From: Micavibrio_A sp040381535 | Lineage (GTDB): Bacteria > Pseudomonadota > Alphaproteobacteria > Micavibrionales > Micavibrionaceae | Reading direction: 5' to 3' | DNA length: 64,000 bases | Assembly: GCA_040381535.1 (NCBI GenBank) | Contig: JBEIHF010000005.1 | Span: 28,109-92,108 of the forward strand | Shown here: positions 17,502-25,683 of the stretch, in pieces | Layout: each line of letters begins with the position of its first letter | Numbering within the stretch: the stretch's first letter is position 1 | Translations under genes and position numbers: made by a program | Notes under the pieces: model-generated | Databases searched by the model: none | What the model was told of the DNA's origin: nothing | Seen by the model: the letters and a program-made list of their open reading frames with translations, nothing else

Positions 17502-18382
17502 TATGCCATGGATTTCAAAAGAACGATGACGGCGGCGCAGGCAACGATACCAAGCCCGGAAACGATATCCGCCTCTTCCTTGCGCTTCGTCAGTTTATAG
17601 ACGATCAATATAATGACCGTATCGGTAAATTTTACCGCAGAAAGCAATGCGGGATTGTCTATAAAGGAATAGGCCATGAAATTAGACGACATCATCAAAG
17701 AAAAAATTGCACCCGTCATGATACCGCCCTTGATCGAGCGTTTGTCGAACAACACTTCTTTCGTTACAGGCTTCTTGAACAAAAACCACAGATACCATCC
17801 CATCACCATGAATGTCGCTTCGGAAAAGATATAAGCGAACGGTCCCTGCGATGAAGGCGATTGCTGAGTAATTAATTTAATTGCGATTGGCGCGATAATG
17901 GAAGCAAGCAGAACGAACCACAAAAGCCGCACCGCCTGCCACGATATCGGACAATGGCGCAAACGTGTCGCAAAAAATACAGACGCGCAGAGCGTTACGA
18001 TCAAAAGCCCGCTCTGCACGGGTGTCGTCAAATATTTTTGTAACAACGCAGGATCAAACAAAAACCACAAAAAGAAGCTGATAATGATGGTAACAGGCAA
18101 GACACGTGACACCGTCCCCGCTCCCACTTTCGGAATAGCAGAAAAGAACTGCACGTCGCTGATCATCCAGACAACGCCGCCGCCGAACACCAGCGCATAA
18201 AAGATCCAGTTTTCAGGAAACCCAAAATAAAGCGCCAGCGGCAAGGTGAGCAACGCGCACGCCGCCTTGTTCCAGAACGCCATGGCGAACCCGCTGATCT
18301 TCAGTCTTTCCTGAATGAGCATGAAGATGGCGGAAAAACTGGCTGCCGAAAGGCCGAACATGGCCCAGAGGGGGAATTCCAT
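17501..18382 (-). CDS. DMT-superfamily (EamA-like) inner-membrane transporter
   Basis: The 293-aa protein is almost wholly hydrophobic with about ten predicted membrane segments in two halves, the pattern of the drug/metabolite transporter superfamily. Charged loops are short (for example RLRHCPISWQAVR and KKPVTKEVLFDKRSIKGG). The second half ends ALLSAVKFTDTVIILIVYKLTKRKEEADIVSGLGIVACAAVIVLL, typical of EamA repeats. Substrate unknown. Divergent from the alpha-glucosidase gene, so a sugar- or osmolyte-related role is possible but not supported directly. Confidence 0.85.
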   Translation of the reverse strand: MEFPLWAMFGLSAASFSAIFMLIQERLKISGFAMAFWNKAACALLTLPLALYFGFPENWIFYALVFGGGVVWMISDVQFFSAIPKVGAGTVSRVLPVTIIISFFLWFLFDPALLQKYLTTPVQSGLLIVTLCASVFFATRLRHCPISWQAVRLLWFVLLASIIAPIAIKLITQQSPSSQGPFAYIFSEATFMVMGWYLWFLFKKPVTKEVLFDKRSIKGGIMTGAIFSLMMSSNFMAYSFIDNPALLSAVKFTDTVIILIVYKLTKRKEEADIVSGLGIVACAAVIVLLKSMA

Positions 18383-18450
18383 GGGGTTTGACTCCTGCCC
18401 ACTATGATTTCAGAATGGGGGGAGCAAGTAAATACAAAGGCCCTATAATT

Positions 18451-20013
18451 ATGAGCATTTCCGAATGGTGGCGCGGCGCGGTCATCTATCAAATCTACCC
18501 CCGCAGCTTTAGCGATTCCAATGGCGATGGAATAGGCGATCTTCCGGGCATCATCTCCAAACTCGACTATGTCGCCTCGCTCGGCGTGGACGCGGTGTGG
18601 ATTTCACCCTTCTTCCAATCGCCGCAAAAAGATTTCGGATACGACATTTCCGATTACCGCGCGGTAGACGAGCAGTTCGGTACGATGGACGATTTCAAGA
18701 AGCTTTTGAAAGAAGCCCATACCCGTGGACTCAAAATCATTCTGGACCAAGTGTGGAGTCACACCTCCAACGAGCATGCATGGTTCAAAGAAAGCCGCCA
18801 GAGCAAAAAGAACGATAAATCCGATTGGTATATCTGGGCGGATGCAAAACCCGACGGCACCGCGCCAAACAACTGGCTCTCTATTTTCGGCGGGCCCGCA
18901 TGGACATGGGATACGCGCAGAGAACAATATTACCTGCACCACTTCCTGACCGAACAACCTGCACTCAATCTCTGGAACCGCGACGTGCGTGAAGAGATCA
19001 AGAATACAGCGCGTTACTGGCTCGATATGGGTGTCGATGGTTTCAGGCTCGATGTCATCAACTGCGCGCTCTCCGATCCCGATTTAAAAGACAACCCCGT
19101 GCGCGGCGCGAACATGCCACCGCCTACCGATATGAAATCATCCAACGCCATGGCGCGACAGATACGCTCAAATGCTTACGGCTATCTCACCAATGAAACC
19201 TACAAATGGCTGAATGAACTGCGCGGCGTCGCAGACGAATATAAAGATATTTTTCTGATGGGTGAAATCGGCGGCGATAACGGCGAAGTTGTCGCACCGC
19301 TCTACACGCAAACCGGCAAACGTCTGCACAGTGCCTATTCTTTCTCACTCACGGGCAAAACATTGACCAAAGATGTCGTGGTGGGTGCCGTCGAAACCAT
19401 CGAAAAACACATCAAGGATGGCTGGATGACCTATGCGTTCGGGAATCACGACAACACGCGCTTTGCTTCCAACCACGGGCAAAGAGAAGACGTACGCGAA
19501 GCCTATGCGAAAATGGGCGCCGCCATGCTGCTTTCTTTTAAAGGCTCTGTTTGCATGTATCAGGGCGAAGAACTTGGCCTACCTGTGGCCGAAATAGCAT
19601 TCGAGGACATGCAAGACCCCTACGATATCAAAATGTATCCGGATTCCATGAACCGCGATGGCGCACGCACGCCTTTCCCATGGAATATAAAAGCGCCGCA
19701 GGCGGGTTTCAGCACCGCCGCCAAAACATGGCTTCCCGTGCAATCAGCGCACGCCGCGCTTGCGGTGGATACGCAAGACAACGACAAAACCTCCGTCCTC
19801 AACACTTACCGCACGCTGTTAAAATGGCGCAAAGAGCACGAGATCATGCGAACGGGTGATGTGGAAATTTTGAAAGCCCCCGAAGGCATCGTCGCTTTCG
19901 CACGCAAGAAGAACGCCAAGGAAATCACCTGCGTCTTCAACGTTACGAACGCACAAAACGAATTTGAGGGCTTAAGCCTTGCCCCTTACGGATATAAATT
20001 CATCGAAAAATAA
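18451..20013 (+). CDS. GH13 alpha-glucosidase
   Basis: Hydrolyses alpha-linked glucosides such as maltose, trehalose-like sugars or isomaltose. The 520-aa protein starts MSISEWWRGAVIYQIYPRSF and has the GH13 conserved regions: DQVWSHTS (region I), GFRLDVIN with the nucleophile Asp (II), MGEIGG with the acid/base Glu (III) and FGNHDNTR (IV). The pattern matches the oligo-1,6/alpha-glucosidase group in alphaproteobacteria. I chose the ATG at 18451 over the open frame from 18388 because the family begins there and AAAGG lies upstream. No signal peptide, so it is cytoplasmic. Confidence 0.94.
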   Translation: MSISEWWRGAVIYQIYPRSFSDSNGDGIGDLPGIISKLDYVASLGVDAVWISPFFQSPQKDFGYDISDYRAVDEQFGTMDDFKKLLKEAHTRGLKIILDQVWSHTSNEHAWFKESRQSKKNDKSDWYIWADAKPDGTAPNNWLSIFGGPAWTWDTRREQYYLHHFLTEQPALNLWNRDVREEIKNTARYWLDMGVDGFRLDVINCALSDPDLKDNPVRGANMPPPTDMKSSNAMARQIRSNAYGYLTNETYKWLNELRGVADEYKDIFLMGEIGGDNGEVVAPLYTQTGKRLHSAYSFSLTGKTLTKDVVVGAVETIEKHIKDGWMTYAFGNHDNTRFASNHGQREDVREAYAKMGAAMLLSFKGSVCMYQGEELGLPVAEIAFEDMQDPYDIKMYPDSMNRDGARTPFPWNIKAPQAGFSTAAKTWLPVQSAHAALAVDTQDNDKTSVLNTYRTLLKWRKEHEIMRTGDVEILKAPEGIVAFARKKNAKEITCVFNVTNAQNEFEGLSLAPYGYKFIEK

Positions 20014-20670
20014 TCAGGTCTCTGATTTGTCGGATTTGATAGCAGCGTATTGCGCGCGCTGCTCGGGCGTGAGGCGAACCTTCTCCAGCAATCCTAGGAT
20101 ACGCGTAACGGCCTTATCCATCTTGGTGACATCTTGCATCGGATCCGCCGTTTCAAGGCGTGCCACCAGCTTCTTCTCGTTGAACACAACGATGATATCG
20201 GCACCACGGGTTTTCAAAATGCCCGCATATGCTTCCATGCGTTCGGGCGTAAGATAGGCTTTTATGGCTTCTTCGTTGCGCATGAACGCGAACAGGCTTT
20301 CATCCCAATGCGGGGATTCTATTTTCGTGGGCTTCAACGTGCCGATCGATTGCAAGAAGGGCAGCATTTCTTTGGTGCCCATCGCGGCGGCGTCAATGAC
20401 AGGTTCGGTGAGCTCTATTTCCAGCGCCGTCATATAGCGGCGCGAACGCAAATCGGTGGATTGGCGTTCGACGCTGAAGAAGGAAATTTTGTAATCGTTG
20501 ATGACGCCCGACATTTCGGCGGGGCCCATGAAGGTACCGCGCACGAAGGTAAAGTTTTTGGATTTGGCAAAGGCTTCCCATGCTTTCTTTTGACGCAAAA
20601 GAATAGCCAGCGACCACCCCGTGGTGCCGAGCAATATTGCCGATAGTACTATCCAAAGGAAAACCCACAT
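20014..20670 (-). CDS. Hypothetical protein with single N-terminal membrane segment
   Basis: A 218-aa protein (from ATG at 20670) with one membrane segment (MWVFLWIVLSAILLGTTGWSLAILL) followed by a soluble cytoplasmic-type domain. That domain begins WEAFAKSKNFTFVRGTFMGPAEMSG and includes IEIELTEP-like beta strands. The pattern of a short anchor followed by a domain comparing gene-encoded FxxxR/G segments resembles conserved alphaproteobacterial hypotheticals, but I cannot name a family. An upstream TTG at 20697 is possible but has no ribosome binding site. It is convergent with the glucosidase gene, whose stop abuts its own. Confidence 0.65.
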   Translation of the reverse strand: MWVFLWIVLSAILLGTTGWSLAILLRQKKAWEAFAKSKNFTFVRGTFMGPAEMSGVINDYKISFFSVERQSTDLRSRRYMTALEIELTEPVIDAAAMGTKEMLPFLQSIGTLKPTKIESPHWDESLFAFMRNEEAIKAYLTPERMEAYAGILKTRGADIIVVFNEKKLVARLETADPMQDVTKMDKAVTRILGLLEKVRLTPEQRAQYAAIKSDKSET

Positions 20671-20763
20671 GCCTGAACGAATGTCCCCAAAAATCAATCA
20701 ACTCAATATATTATAGTCTACACTGCCCGCAATGGCCCTGTCATTTTTTGTTTAAAACCACAG

Positions 20764-20793
20764 AAAAAAAACGGAGCCTTTTTAGGGGCTCCG
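20764..20793 (-). terminator. Minus-strand terminator after the coiled-coil membrane protein gene
   Basis: Read on the minus strand: CGGAGCC, 8-base loop CCTAAAAA, GGCTCCG, then eight T residues. It sits 31 bases past the stop at 20824. The same loop sequence recurs in the terminator at 63686-63715. Confidence 0.85.
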
Positions 20794-20823
20794 CTCTTCT
20801 ATGCCGCAAAGGAAGGGGTTCTC

Positions 20824-21522
20824 TTAATGATAGACCACGCCTTTGCTGCCTCCTGAAGACTCTCCCATGAAATACCGTGACAAAAGGGTCGTAATACCGC
20901 CGCTGTTGTTGCCTTGCGGGTCGGTCAGGCCATCATTGGCCATATCCTGCATGTCCGAAGTTATGGGCGGTTCTTCTGGATAATCGCGGAACAGGCCGGA
21001 AACCAGATTTTCCATCGGCGGACGTTCGTCAAAGCTCGCCTGTACGGGCATGCTGATTTGCTCGCGGGCGGGTTTACTGATCCAGCCTGCACTCATCTGC
21101 ACTCTTTGCTGTGGCTGTGGTTGTTGCGGGCGTTGCGCTACCGTGTTCGTGTTGATACGCACTTTCGGGCGCATATCCGAATTGACGGGCTGGCTAGGCG
21201 AACCGGTCAAAATCCGCTGTTCGACGGACGTGATCGCATCGGCGAGGAACGTGTGGGTTTTTTCCGTACGACCCATACGTTCGCCAAGGCTGTTCATACC
21301 CGACTTTAATTTTATGTGATCCTCATCCAGCTTTTGCGTGCGCTGGTCGAGTTTATAGATAGCGTCCGCGAAAAATCCGCTTTGGCGTCGGACCTGATCG
21401 AGCCCTGCTCGAATACGTTCAAACCCCGCTCCCAATACAACGCTTGTGCCCACAGCCGCTACGGCTGCGAAGACTGCGAACATTAATGATATGACGATAT
21501 ACGTTTCTACGCTTACAGACAT
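20824..21522 (-). CDS. Hypothetical membrane-anchored coiled-coil protein
   Basis: A 232-aa protein with one N-terminal membrane span (about residues 5-30, ETYIVISLMFAVFAAVAAVGT), a helical coiled-coil-like region (about 35-100, with heptad-like LDQVRRQ, KLDQRTQKLDEDHIKLK) and a disordered Gln/Pro-rich C-terminal half (QRPQQPQPQQRVQ). The topology recalls RmuC-like or cell-envelope scaffold proteins but no domain is recognised. The ATG at 21522 follows AAGGTGG; a GTG nine bases upstream is an alternative start. A terminator follows. Confidence 0.65.
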   Translation of the reverse strand: MSVSVETYIVISLMFAVFAAVAAVGTSVVLGAGFERIRAGLDQVRRQSGFFADAIYKLDQRTQKLDEDHIKLKSGMNSLGERMGRTEKTHTFLADAITSVEQRILTGSPSQPVNSDMRPKVRINTNTVAQRPQQPQPQQRVQMSAGWISKPAREQISMPVQASFDERPPMENLVSGLFRDYPEEPPITSDMQDMANDGLTDPQGNNSGGITTLLSRYFMGESSGGSKGVVYH

Positions 21523-21752
21523 GGTTCCCACCTTTTCCTTTTCGGCCCTGTTCGGGCATTAAACGGGTGTCTTTGTTATTTGAGTTTGCTGGCCGATCGG
21601 GGATTTTTAAAAAATCAGGCGATCTGGTCGAAAGACGATCCGTATATTATTATGTTAAATAACTATATGAAAGTTGTCCATGACTATCGTTTCGAAATTA
21701 TTTCGAATTGTACGGGTACTGGTAAAAGGAAGTTAAACGATCAGGCGGAGGC

Positions 21753-22010
21753 TTATTTCTTGCCGCCTTTTTCCATCTTTTTATCAAAGATGGGGGCCGC
21801 GTCCTGAATCACCATCTCGGCGGGCAAAACAACGCTCTTTTGTGGCATCATGTGGGCGCGGACATATTCTACACCGGGGCCTGCAGTGCGTTCTTCCGTA
21901 TAAGGGACTTTGCCGCGAAATTTCACGGGCTCCCATCCTTCGCCGCAAGCGGCCAAAGAGAAAGTGGACAAGCCGCAAAGGCCCAACAGAATCTGACGAG
22001 AAATTTTCAT
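21753..22010 (-). CDS. Small lipoprotein, unknown function
   Basis: An 85-aa precursor with a typical lipoprotein signal peptide: MKISRQILLGLCGLSTFSLAAC, with lipobox LAAC and the modified cysteine at residue 22. The mature part is short and ends in a basic lysine-rich tail (FDKKMEKGGKK). Nothing in it identifies a function. The frame is open upstream but the signal peptide fixes the start at 22010. Confidence 0.7.
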   Translation of the reverse strand: MKISRQILLGLCGLSTFSLAACGEGWEPVKFRGKVPYTEERTAGPGVEYVRAHMMPQKSVVLPAEMVIQDAAPIFDKKMEKGGKK

Positions 22011-22215
22011 AATTTTGATCCGTGTGAATGTTTTTATTAAAGCAGTTTCAGAAGAACACTGAAAAGAAACAGAGAAACTTGAAAAAGGAGTTGGTGATAA
22101 CTCTGTCGATAACATTAACGATTATGTGGATAAATGTAAAGCCCACCCCAAATTTGCATTCCGAGATCCCGAAATGGCACTATTAGGACAAGCCCACACT
22201 ATATCGAAGGCATCC

Positions 22216-22644
22216 ATGACCCCGACCAAATCACGCCTGATTTCCCTGCCCTCCTCGCTCAAAAGCACCTACGCGCTGGTTTCTCTGCCTGAACAGGCAT
22301 GGGCGTGGCTGGATCGGCTGGCCAGCGACAAATACCCTTGGGCCGGTTTTCAGGGGCTGGTGGATGCCTCCCGTACCCATTGCACCAAAACATTAACGAG
22401 TGATTTGCGCCGCAAGGCGCAAGAGGGCTATGAGTCCCAGATGGACGCTTTGTATGATCTGGCCAATGACAATAAGCCCAAAGAAGGCTATGGTGACCTT
22501 AAGCGAAATCCTTCAATGCCCGAGGCGCCGGAATTCATTCTGGAGTTGCCAAGCATTATTCGTCTGTTCCATTTCATGCCCCATGCCACCTATTTGACCA
22601 CCGTGTATGAGCGCAAGAAGATCAGCTATTTACCCCGCGCATAA
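22216..22644 (+). CDS. Hypothetical protein
   Basis: A 142-aa protein of unknown family. The ATG at 22216 has GAAGG five bases upstream; an in-frame ATG at 22126 also exists but has no such site and the extra residues look non-conserved in character. The protein has several aromatic helices (PEQAWAWLDRLASDKYPWAGFQGLVD) and a C-terminal segment (LPSIIRLFHFMPHATYLTTVYERKK). A perfect DnaA-box-like TGTGGATAA lies in its upstream region at 22125-22133. Confidence 0.55.
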   Translation: MTPTKSRLISLPSSLKSTYALVSLPEQAWAWLDRLASDKYPWAGFQGLVDASRTHCTKTLTSDLRRKAQEGYESQMDALYDLANDNKPKEGYGDLKRNPSMPEAPEFILELPSIIRLFHFMPHATYLTTVYERKKISYLPRA

Positions 22645-22885
22645 CATATATGCGAATAATCTTGACCCCCACCCCCAATTATGTGCACTATCCCAACAGT
22701 TTGATGACGAACTCTAAAGCAACGACCTTTCTTACGACGACGGCATTTCGATCCTTACGTTAGTAAAAAGTCGGTTTGACCAGGGTTACTACAAAAAAGG
22801 CACAAGCCGAAATCAGACGATAAAACATGGAACCACACGGTGTGGTGAGATGTTACTTTTTAAATAACTTAAGGAGACTACTACT
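22645..22885 (+). other. 241-base intergenic leader of cspA
   Basis: No gene seen. Cold-shock genes often carry a long structured leader, and the stretch before the cspA ribosome binding site (AAGGAG at 22871-22876) is A/T-rich. A TTGACC hexamer at about 22776 could be a -35 element but no convincing -10 follows at proper spacing, so I leave the promoter unassigned. Confidence 0.3.
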
Positions 22886-23095
22886 ATGCCTAACGGTACC
22901 GTTAAATGGTTTAATGCCCAAAAAGGTTTCGGATTCATTCAGCCTGAAGAAGGCGGCGCAGATGTGTTTGTTCACATTTCCGCTGTTGAAAAATCCGGTA
23001 TGCGCACCCTCAATGAAGGTCAAAAGGTTTCCTACGAAATCCAAAACGACCCGAAAAAAGGCAAAGCAGCCGCGGTTAACATCCAAGCTGCATAA
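22886..23095 (+). CDS. cspA: Cold-shock protein, CspA family
   Basis: Small nucleic-acid chaperone binding single-stranded RNA/DNA. The 69-aa protein has the cold-shock fold motifs RNP1 (KGFGFIQ) and RNP2 (VFVHIS), starting MPNGTVKWFNAQKGFGFI. Standard length. Strong ribosome binding site AAGGAG nine bases upstream; the gene stands alone with its own terminator. Confidence 0.97.
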   Translation: MPNGTVKWFNAQKGFGFIQPEEGGADVFVHISAVEKSGMRTLNEGQKVSYEIQNDPKKGKAAAVNIQAA

Positions 23096-23120
23096 TCCTC
23101 ATTCGTTAGCGAATTGAGAA

Positions 23121-23155
23121 AAACGGACGAAGAGCAATCTTCGTCCGTTTTTTTG
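23121..23155 (+). terminator. Strong terminator after cspA
   Basis: Perfect 13-bp inverted repeat AAACGGACGAAGA / TCTTCGTCCGTTT with a GCAA loop, ending in seven T residues. It lies 25 bases after the cspA stop. Confidence 0.95.
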
Positions 23156-23178
23156 CACTCACTTTTGGGGAACTGTGA

Positions 23179-23535
23179 TTATTCTTTTACAATGTCGGGC
23201 GGCGCTTCCGTAGCCGTCACGCTTTTGGCTTTGATTATCGGAACCCCGAAATCCTCGCCGGCTATCTCACCGTCTACGCTGACCAGCATACCGCGTTCGA
23301 ACATGGTATCCGCGGGGGCATTGAGCTTGACGTCATCAAGGACAATTTTCATTTCCTTGCCGGCGGAATCGATGATGATGAAGTTTTCATCAGCTTCTTT
23401 CACCGTGCCCGTAATAACGGCGGTATCATTGGAATTCAATTGAATGGCGTCTGCCGCGTTGACGTGAATAGTGATGAAAAACCCCGCACAGAACATAAGC
23501 ACTGCGATAGGGGCGTTTTTGAAGATTCGGTTCAC
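23179..23535 (-). CDS. Small exported OB-fold-like protein
   Basis: A 118-aa precursor with signal peptide (MNRIFKNAPIAVLMFCAGFFITIHVNA). The mature part has the pattern of a bacterial OB-fold (YgiW/BOF-like): TAVITGTVKEADENFIIIDSAGKEMKIVLDD, then GMLVSVDGEIAGEDFGVPIIKAKSV. Such proteins are periplasmic and often stress-linked; the specific role is unknown. Convergent with cspA. Assignment to the OB-fold rests on the strand and glycine pattern only. Confidence 0.65.
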   Translation of the reverse strand: MNRIFKNAPIAVLMFCAGFFITIHVNAADAIQLNSNDTAVITGTVKEADENFIIIDSAGKEMKIVLDDVKLNAPADTMFERGMLVSVDGEIAGEDFGVPIIKAKSVTATEAPPDIVKE

Positions 23536-23639
23536 AACGTACCTCTTCTTTTTGTTTTAATCCTGCACTGCCAACCAATGGCGGATGGCAAAGTTCCGCT
23601 ACAAACGGAACATCGGGGAACATATTATGGGGATAGGCC

Positions 23640-23685
23640 TGTGGATAACAGGAACGCTTACCCACAGGGTTGCGTTTGTGGGGAA
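23640..23685. promoter_or_regulatory. Cluster of three DnaA-box-like sequences
   Basis: TGTGGATAA at 23640-23648 is a perfect TTATCCACA box on the minus strand. TTACCCACA at 23658-23666 has one mismatch on the plus strand. TGTGGGGAA at 23677-23685 has two mismatches on the minus strand. They sit in the 290-base gap between the OB-fold protein gene and the lipoprotein gene. A strong Shine-Dalgarno (AAGGAG) and ATG at 23698 follow but lead into a frame that runs into the next gene's antisense strand, so I did not call a gene there. Confidence 0.35.
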
Positions 23686-23824
23686 AGGAGAAATACCATG
23701 CCCAAGAACCCGATTGAAAAGCCGCAGACCAAAGAACCGAACGGCAACAAGAACACCGAGCAAGTGAAAACGAGGCGCTCAATAACCGCAACCACGGCAA
23801 TACCCGCGAAAAAGGTTAGTACTT

Positions 23825-24499
23825 CTATTCCTCTTTTTTTATCGCGGCGCCAGGGCGGAACTGGTTCTTCACCCATTCACCCCATGCGGGATATGCGCGG
23901 TGCGGCGTATCGACGGGCGGAGCAACGCCTTGTGCGGCTATCATCGATTCAATCTGCTCGCCGCTCGCCCCTTCAAGCTTCTCAATATCTTTTTGGGTTT
24001 TTGGATCCTGTGCAGGCAATTCCATGATGGCGAGCGCCCCGCCGCTCTTGATGACCGCCTCGTTGATCATCGTATCGATCGCGACAGGTTCGTTCTTCGT
24101 GTAAAGATCAAAAGACTTTTTCGCGGACTTTGCAGCTTCGCCATCGCAGCCTTGTTTTTCCAAGGTGTTTTCCGTTTTCGCCGCGACCAGTCTTTGAATG
24201 TCCTGCAAACGTTTTGCGGCTTCATCCACCGTGTCGTTCGGGCGGCGTTCATGCATGAACCAGCCGATGCGATAAGCCAGCATCTGGATATTGCCCGACA
24301 GATTGGCGAACGGCGCATCGCTTTGCTTCATTTTGGCTAACGTATCGCCCTGACATATATGGTCGTAGGCCTGCGCGGCATTCACGGCGGCGAAAGAGCT
24401 CATCAACATTTTCTCTTCAATACTGATCGGTTCCTGAGAACAGGCGCCTAGCGTGAGAACGCAAGAGAGCAATAGAATACGGTGTTTGATCATGCCCAT
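23825..24499 (-). CDS. Predicted lipoprotein, helical
   Basis: A 224-aa precursor with lipoprotein signal peptide (MGMIKHRILLLSCVLTLGACSQE; lipobox LGAC). The mature part is mostly helical: a region rich in Ala and charged residues (AAVNAAQAYDHICQGDTLAKMKQ, VDEAAKRLQDIQRLVAAKTENTLEKQG), then a conserved-looking tail with PAWGEWVKNQFRPG. Two cysteines in the mature domain (HICQG, KQGCDG) may pair. No family recognised. Start at 24499 or 24493; both keep the signal peptide. Confidence 0.65.
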   Translation of the reverse strand: MGMIKHRILLLSCVLTLGACSQEPISIEEKMLMSSFAAVNAAQAYDHICQGDTLAKMKQSDAPFANLSGNIQMLAYRIGWFMHERRPNDTVDEAAKRLQDIQRLVAAKTENTLEKQGCDGEAAKSAKKSFDLYTKNEPVAIDTMINEAVIKSGGALAIMELPAQDPKTQKDIEKLEGASGEQIESMIAAQGVAPPVDTPHRAYPAWGEWVKNQFRPGAAIKKEE

Positions 24500-24535
24500 A
24501 TTGTAAAATCCCCAAGACGAACGGGCAAGCTGCAT

Positions 24536-24970
24536 TTACGTCACTACATCGAATTCCGCCGTGGTTTTAGGGCCCCAGCGATGGTCCGGCGTGCGGTAGA
24601 GCTTCGCATCCTTGATCTCGTAATCGGGGGTCTTGCTGTAGCCCGCGGAATGATAACGCGTGCGATAGAGGAAATTGCCGCGGATGATATATTCGGCATC
24701 TTTGGAAGCTTCGCTGTGCGGCGTGCGCAAAGCATAGACCAGCCCGTCGATTACCTCGTAAACGATATAGCCCGCCGTGCTGCCCTCATAGGGGGTCGAT
24801 CGTCTGAAACGCATAGTCTTCCGTCCGATCACTGAAAACGCAGTATAGCACGGATTTATAACGATTTTGTTATCTTTCAGCGGTTTATCTAATAGTTCGA
24901 TTGCGCGATTTTTTTGCCTCAATAGTTCGTTCGTCGTGTGTTTGTGATTTTTGTCTACTTCGTTCGCCAT
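24536..24970 (-). CDS. Hypothetical protein with repeated beta-motif
   Basis: A 144-aa protein. The start at 24970 has a perfect AGGAG six bases upstream. After a charged N-terminal helix, the C-terminal part repeats a short strand pattern: GYIVYEVIDGLVYALRTPHSEA, AEYIIRGNFLYRTRYHSAGYS, DYEIKDAKLYRTPDHRWGP, that is Y-I/E-I-x-D/G-x-L-Y-R-T. This looks like a small beta-meander of about 25-residue units, as in some secreted repeat proteins, but there is no signal peptide. A hairpin stands just upstream of its ribosome binding site. Confidence 0.6.
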   Translation of the reverse strand: MANEVDKNHKHTTNELLRQKNRAIELLDKPLKDNKIVINPCYTAFSVIGRKTMRFRRSTPYEGSTAGYIVYEVIDGLVYALRTPHSEASKDAEYIIRGNFLYRTRYHSAGYSKTPDYEIKDAKLYRTPDHRWGPKTTAEFDVVT

Positions 24971-24982
24971 TTTTTCTCCTAA

Positions 24983-25000
24983 CTCGGGCGAAAACCCGAG
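24983..25000. promoter_or_regulatory. Hairpin in the leader of the beta-motif protein gene
   Basis: Perfect 6-bp GC-rich stem CTCGGG / CCCGAG with a 6-base loop. It ends a few bases before the AGGAG of the gene starting at 24970 (minus strand). It could affect translation or termination; no known family is recognised. Confidence 0.35.
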
Positions 25001-25125
25001 CGACGGGCTCGTGCGCATGATTGCTCAAATCATGAATGTGGGGCGACATTTTGTCCACGGGCGAGTTGGCGCCAAAAGCAAGCACCACATTTGCGGGCGA
25101 ATACGAAATAAAAAAACATCCCGAA

Positions 25126-25372
25126 GTTGAAAGAACGCTATGATCCGCTTATATCCTTAACGATCATATCGTCTAGCAAGTTTAATAATATCAGCGGTGA
25201 GGGCTTCTTCATCATGAGGCCGCTTGGCTTCTTTGCGCTAGCGGTAATATGTATTGGCCGTCACATCAATCTCGCGAAGGACCTCTGCGATACTCTTGCC
25301 TTGGCCAACCATCACCTCAGCCTGACGTGAAAATCCTATTATCTGCTACGCTGTATATCTCTTCCTTACCAT
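25126..25372 (-). pseudogene. IS3-family transposase relic with internal deletion and three stops
   Basis: Read on the minus strand from 25372 the single frame gives MVRKRYTA-stop-QIIGFSRQAEVMVGQGKSIAEVLREIDVTANTYYR-stop-RKEAKRPHDEEALTADIIKLARRYDR-stop-GYKRIIAFF. The first part matches the OrfA helix-turn-helix start of IS3-group transposases. The last part matches the OrfB stretch (A/L)TADII.LA..YGRYGYRRI, so an internal deletion joined the two. Each stop replaces an expected Glu, Trp or Tyr codon by one base. No terminal inverted repeats were found. Confidence 0.82.
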
Positions 25373-25393
25373 TTATAAACCTCCTTAAAGTTG

Positions 25394-25478
25394 CCCATAA
25401 TTTATCCGGATTCACCCCAGACTTGGACTCCTTTATAGGGCGGGGTCAGCGCCCCGGTTCAAATCCTGATTTGGGCAT
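25394..25478 (+). other. tRNA-like scrap beside the IS relic
   Basis: The sequence has a T-loop-like GGTTCAAATCC, a GGGCG/CGCCC hairpin before it, and TGCCCA at the 5' side that can pair with TGGGCA at the 3' side. The T stem itself pairs poorly and no convincing anticodon arm is present, so it is at best a decayed tRNA or an attachment-site remnant. Confidence 0.2.
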
Positions 25479-25482
25479 TGAA

Positions 25483-25683
25483 CTATGACAGCCCCAGCAC
25501 CTTCAAAATCTTGAGAGCGCTATCGAGCTTGATGGTCGTCTTACCTTGTTCAAAGCTATTGAGCGTGGGCTTGCTGACTCCGGCCAGAACCGCCAGTTGC
25601 TCCTGCGTGAGCTTTTGCTCCTTGCGGCGTCTTACTGCTTCTTCTACAAAGCCTTGCCAATTAAGGCGAACGTTCCGTTCCAT
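25483..25683 (-). CDS. hipB: XRE-family antitoxin HipB-like
   Basis: DNA-binding antitoxin expected to neutralise HipA and repress the operon. The 66-aa protein has a complete HTH: RRRKEQKLTQEQLAVLAGVSKPTLNSFEQGKTTIKLDSALKILKVLGL. It starts 40 bases inside the end of hipA, so the two genes overlap and translation is likely coupled. In E. coli the antitoxin gene comes first; here it comes second. Confidence 0.9.
   Translation of the reverse strand: MERNVRLNWQGFVEEAVRRRKEQKLTQEQLAVLAGVSKPTLNSFEQGKTTIKLDSALKILKVLGLS

Noticed and set aside
23658..23876. Minus-strand frame with two hydrophobic segments
   Set aside because: Overlaps the end of the lipoprotein gene and the DnaA-box region; no ribosome binding site; likely an artefact of antisense Lys/Glu codons giving Phe/Leu.
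23698..24027. Plus-strand frame starting behind a strong AAGGAG (MPKNPIEKPQTKEPNGNKN...)
   Set aside because: After about 40 codons it runs antisense through the lipoprotein gene and has no sensible stop before it; composition beyond the start looks like an antisense shadow. The ribosome binding site is noted with the DnaA-box region.
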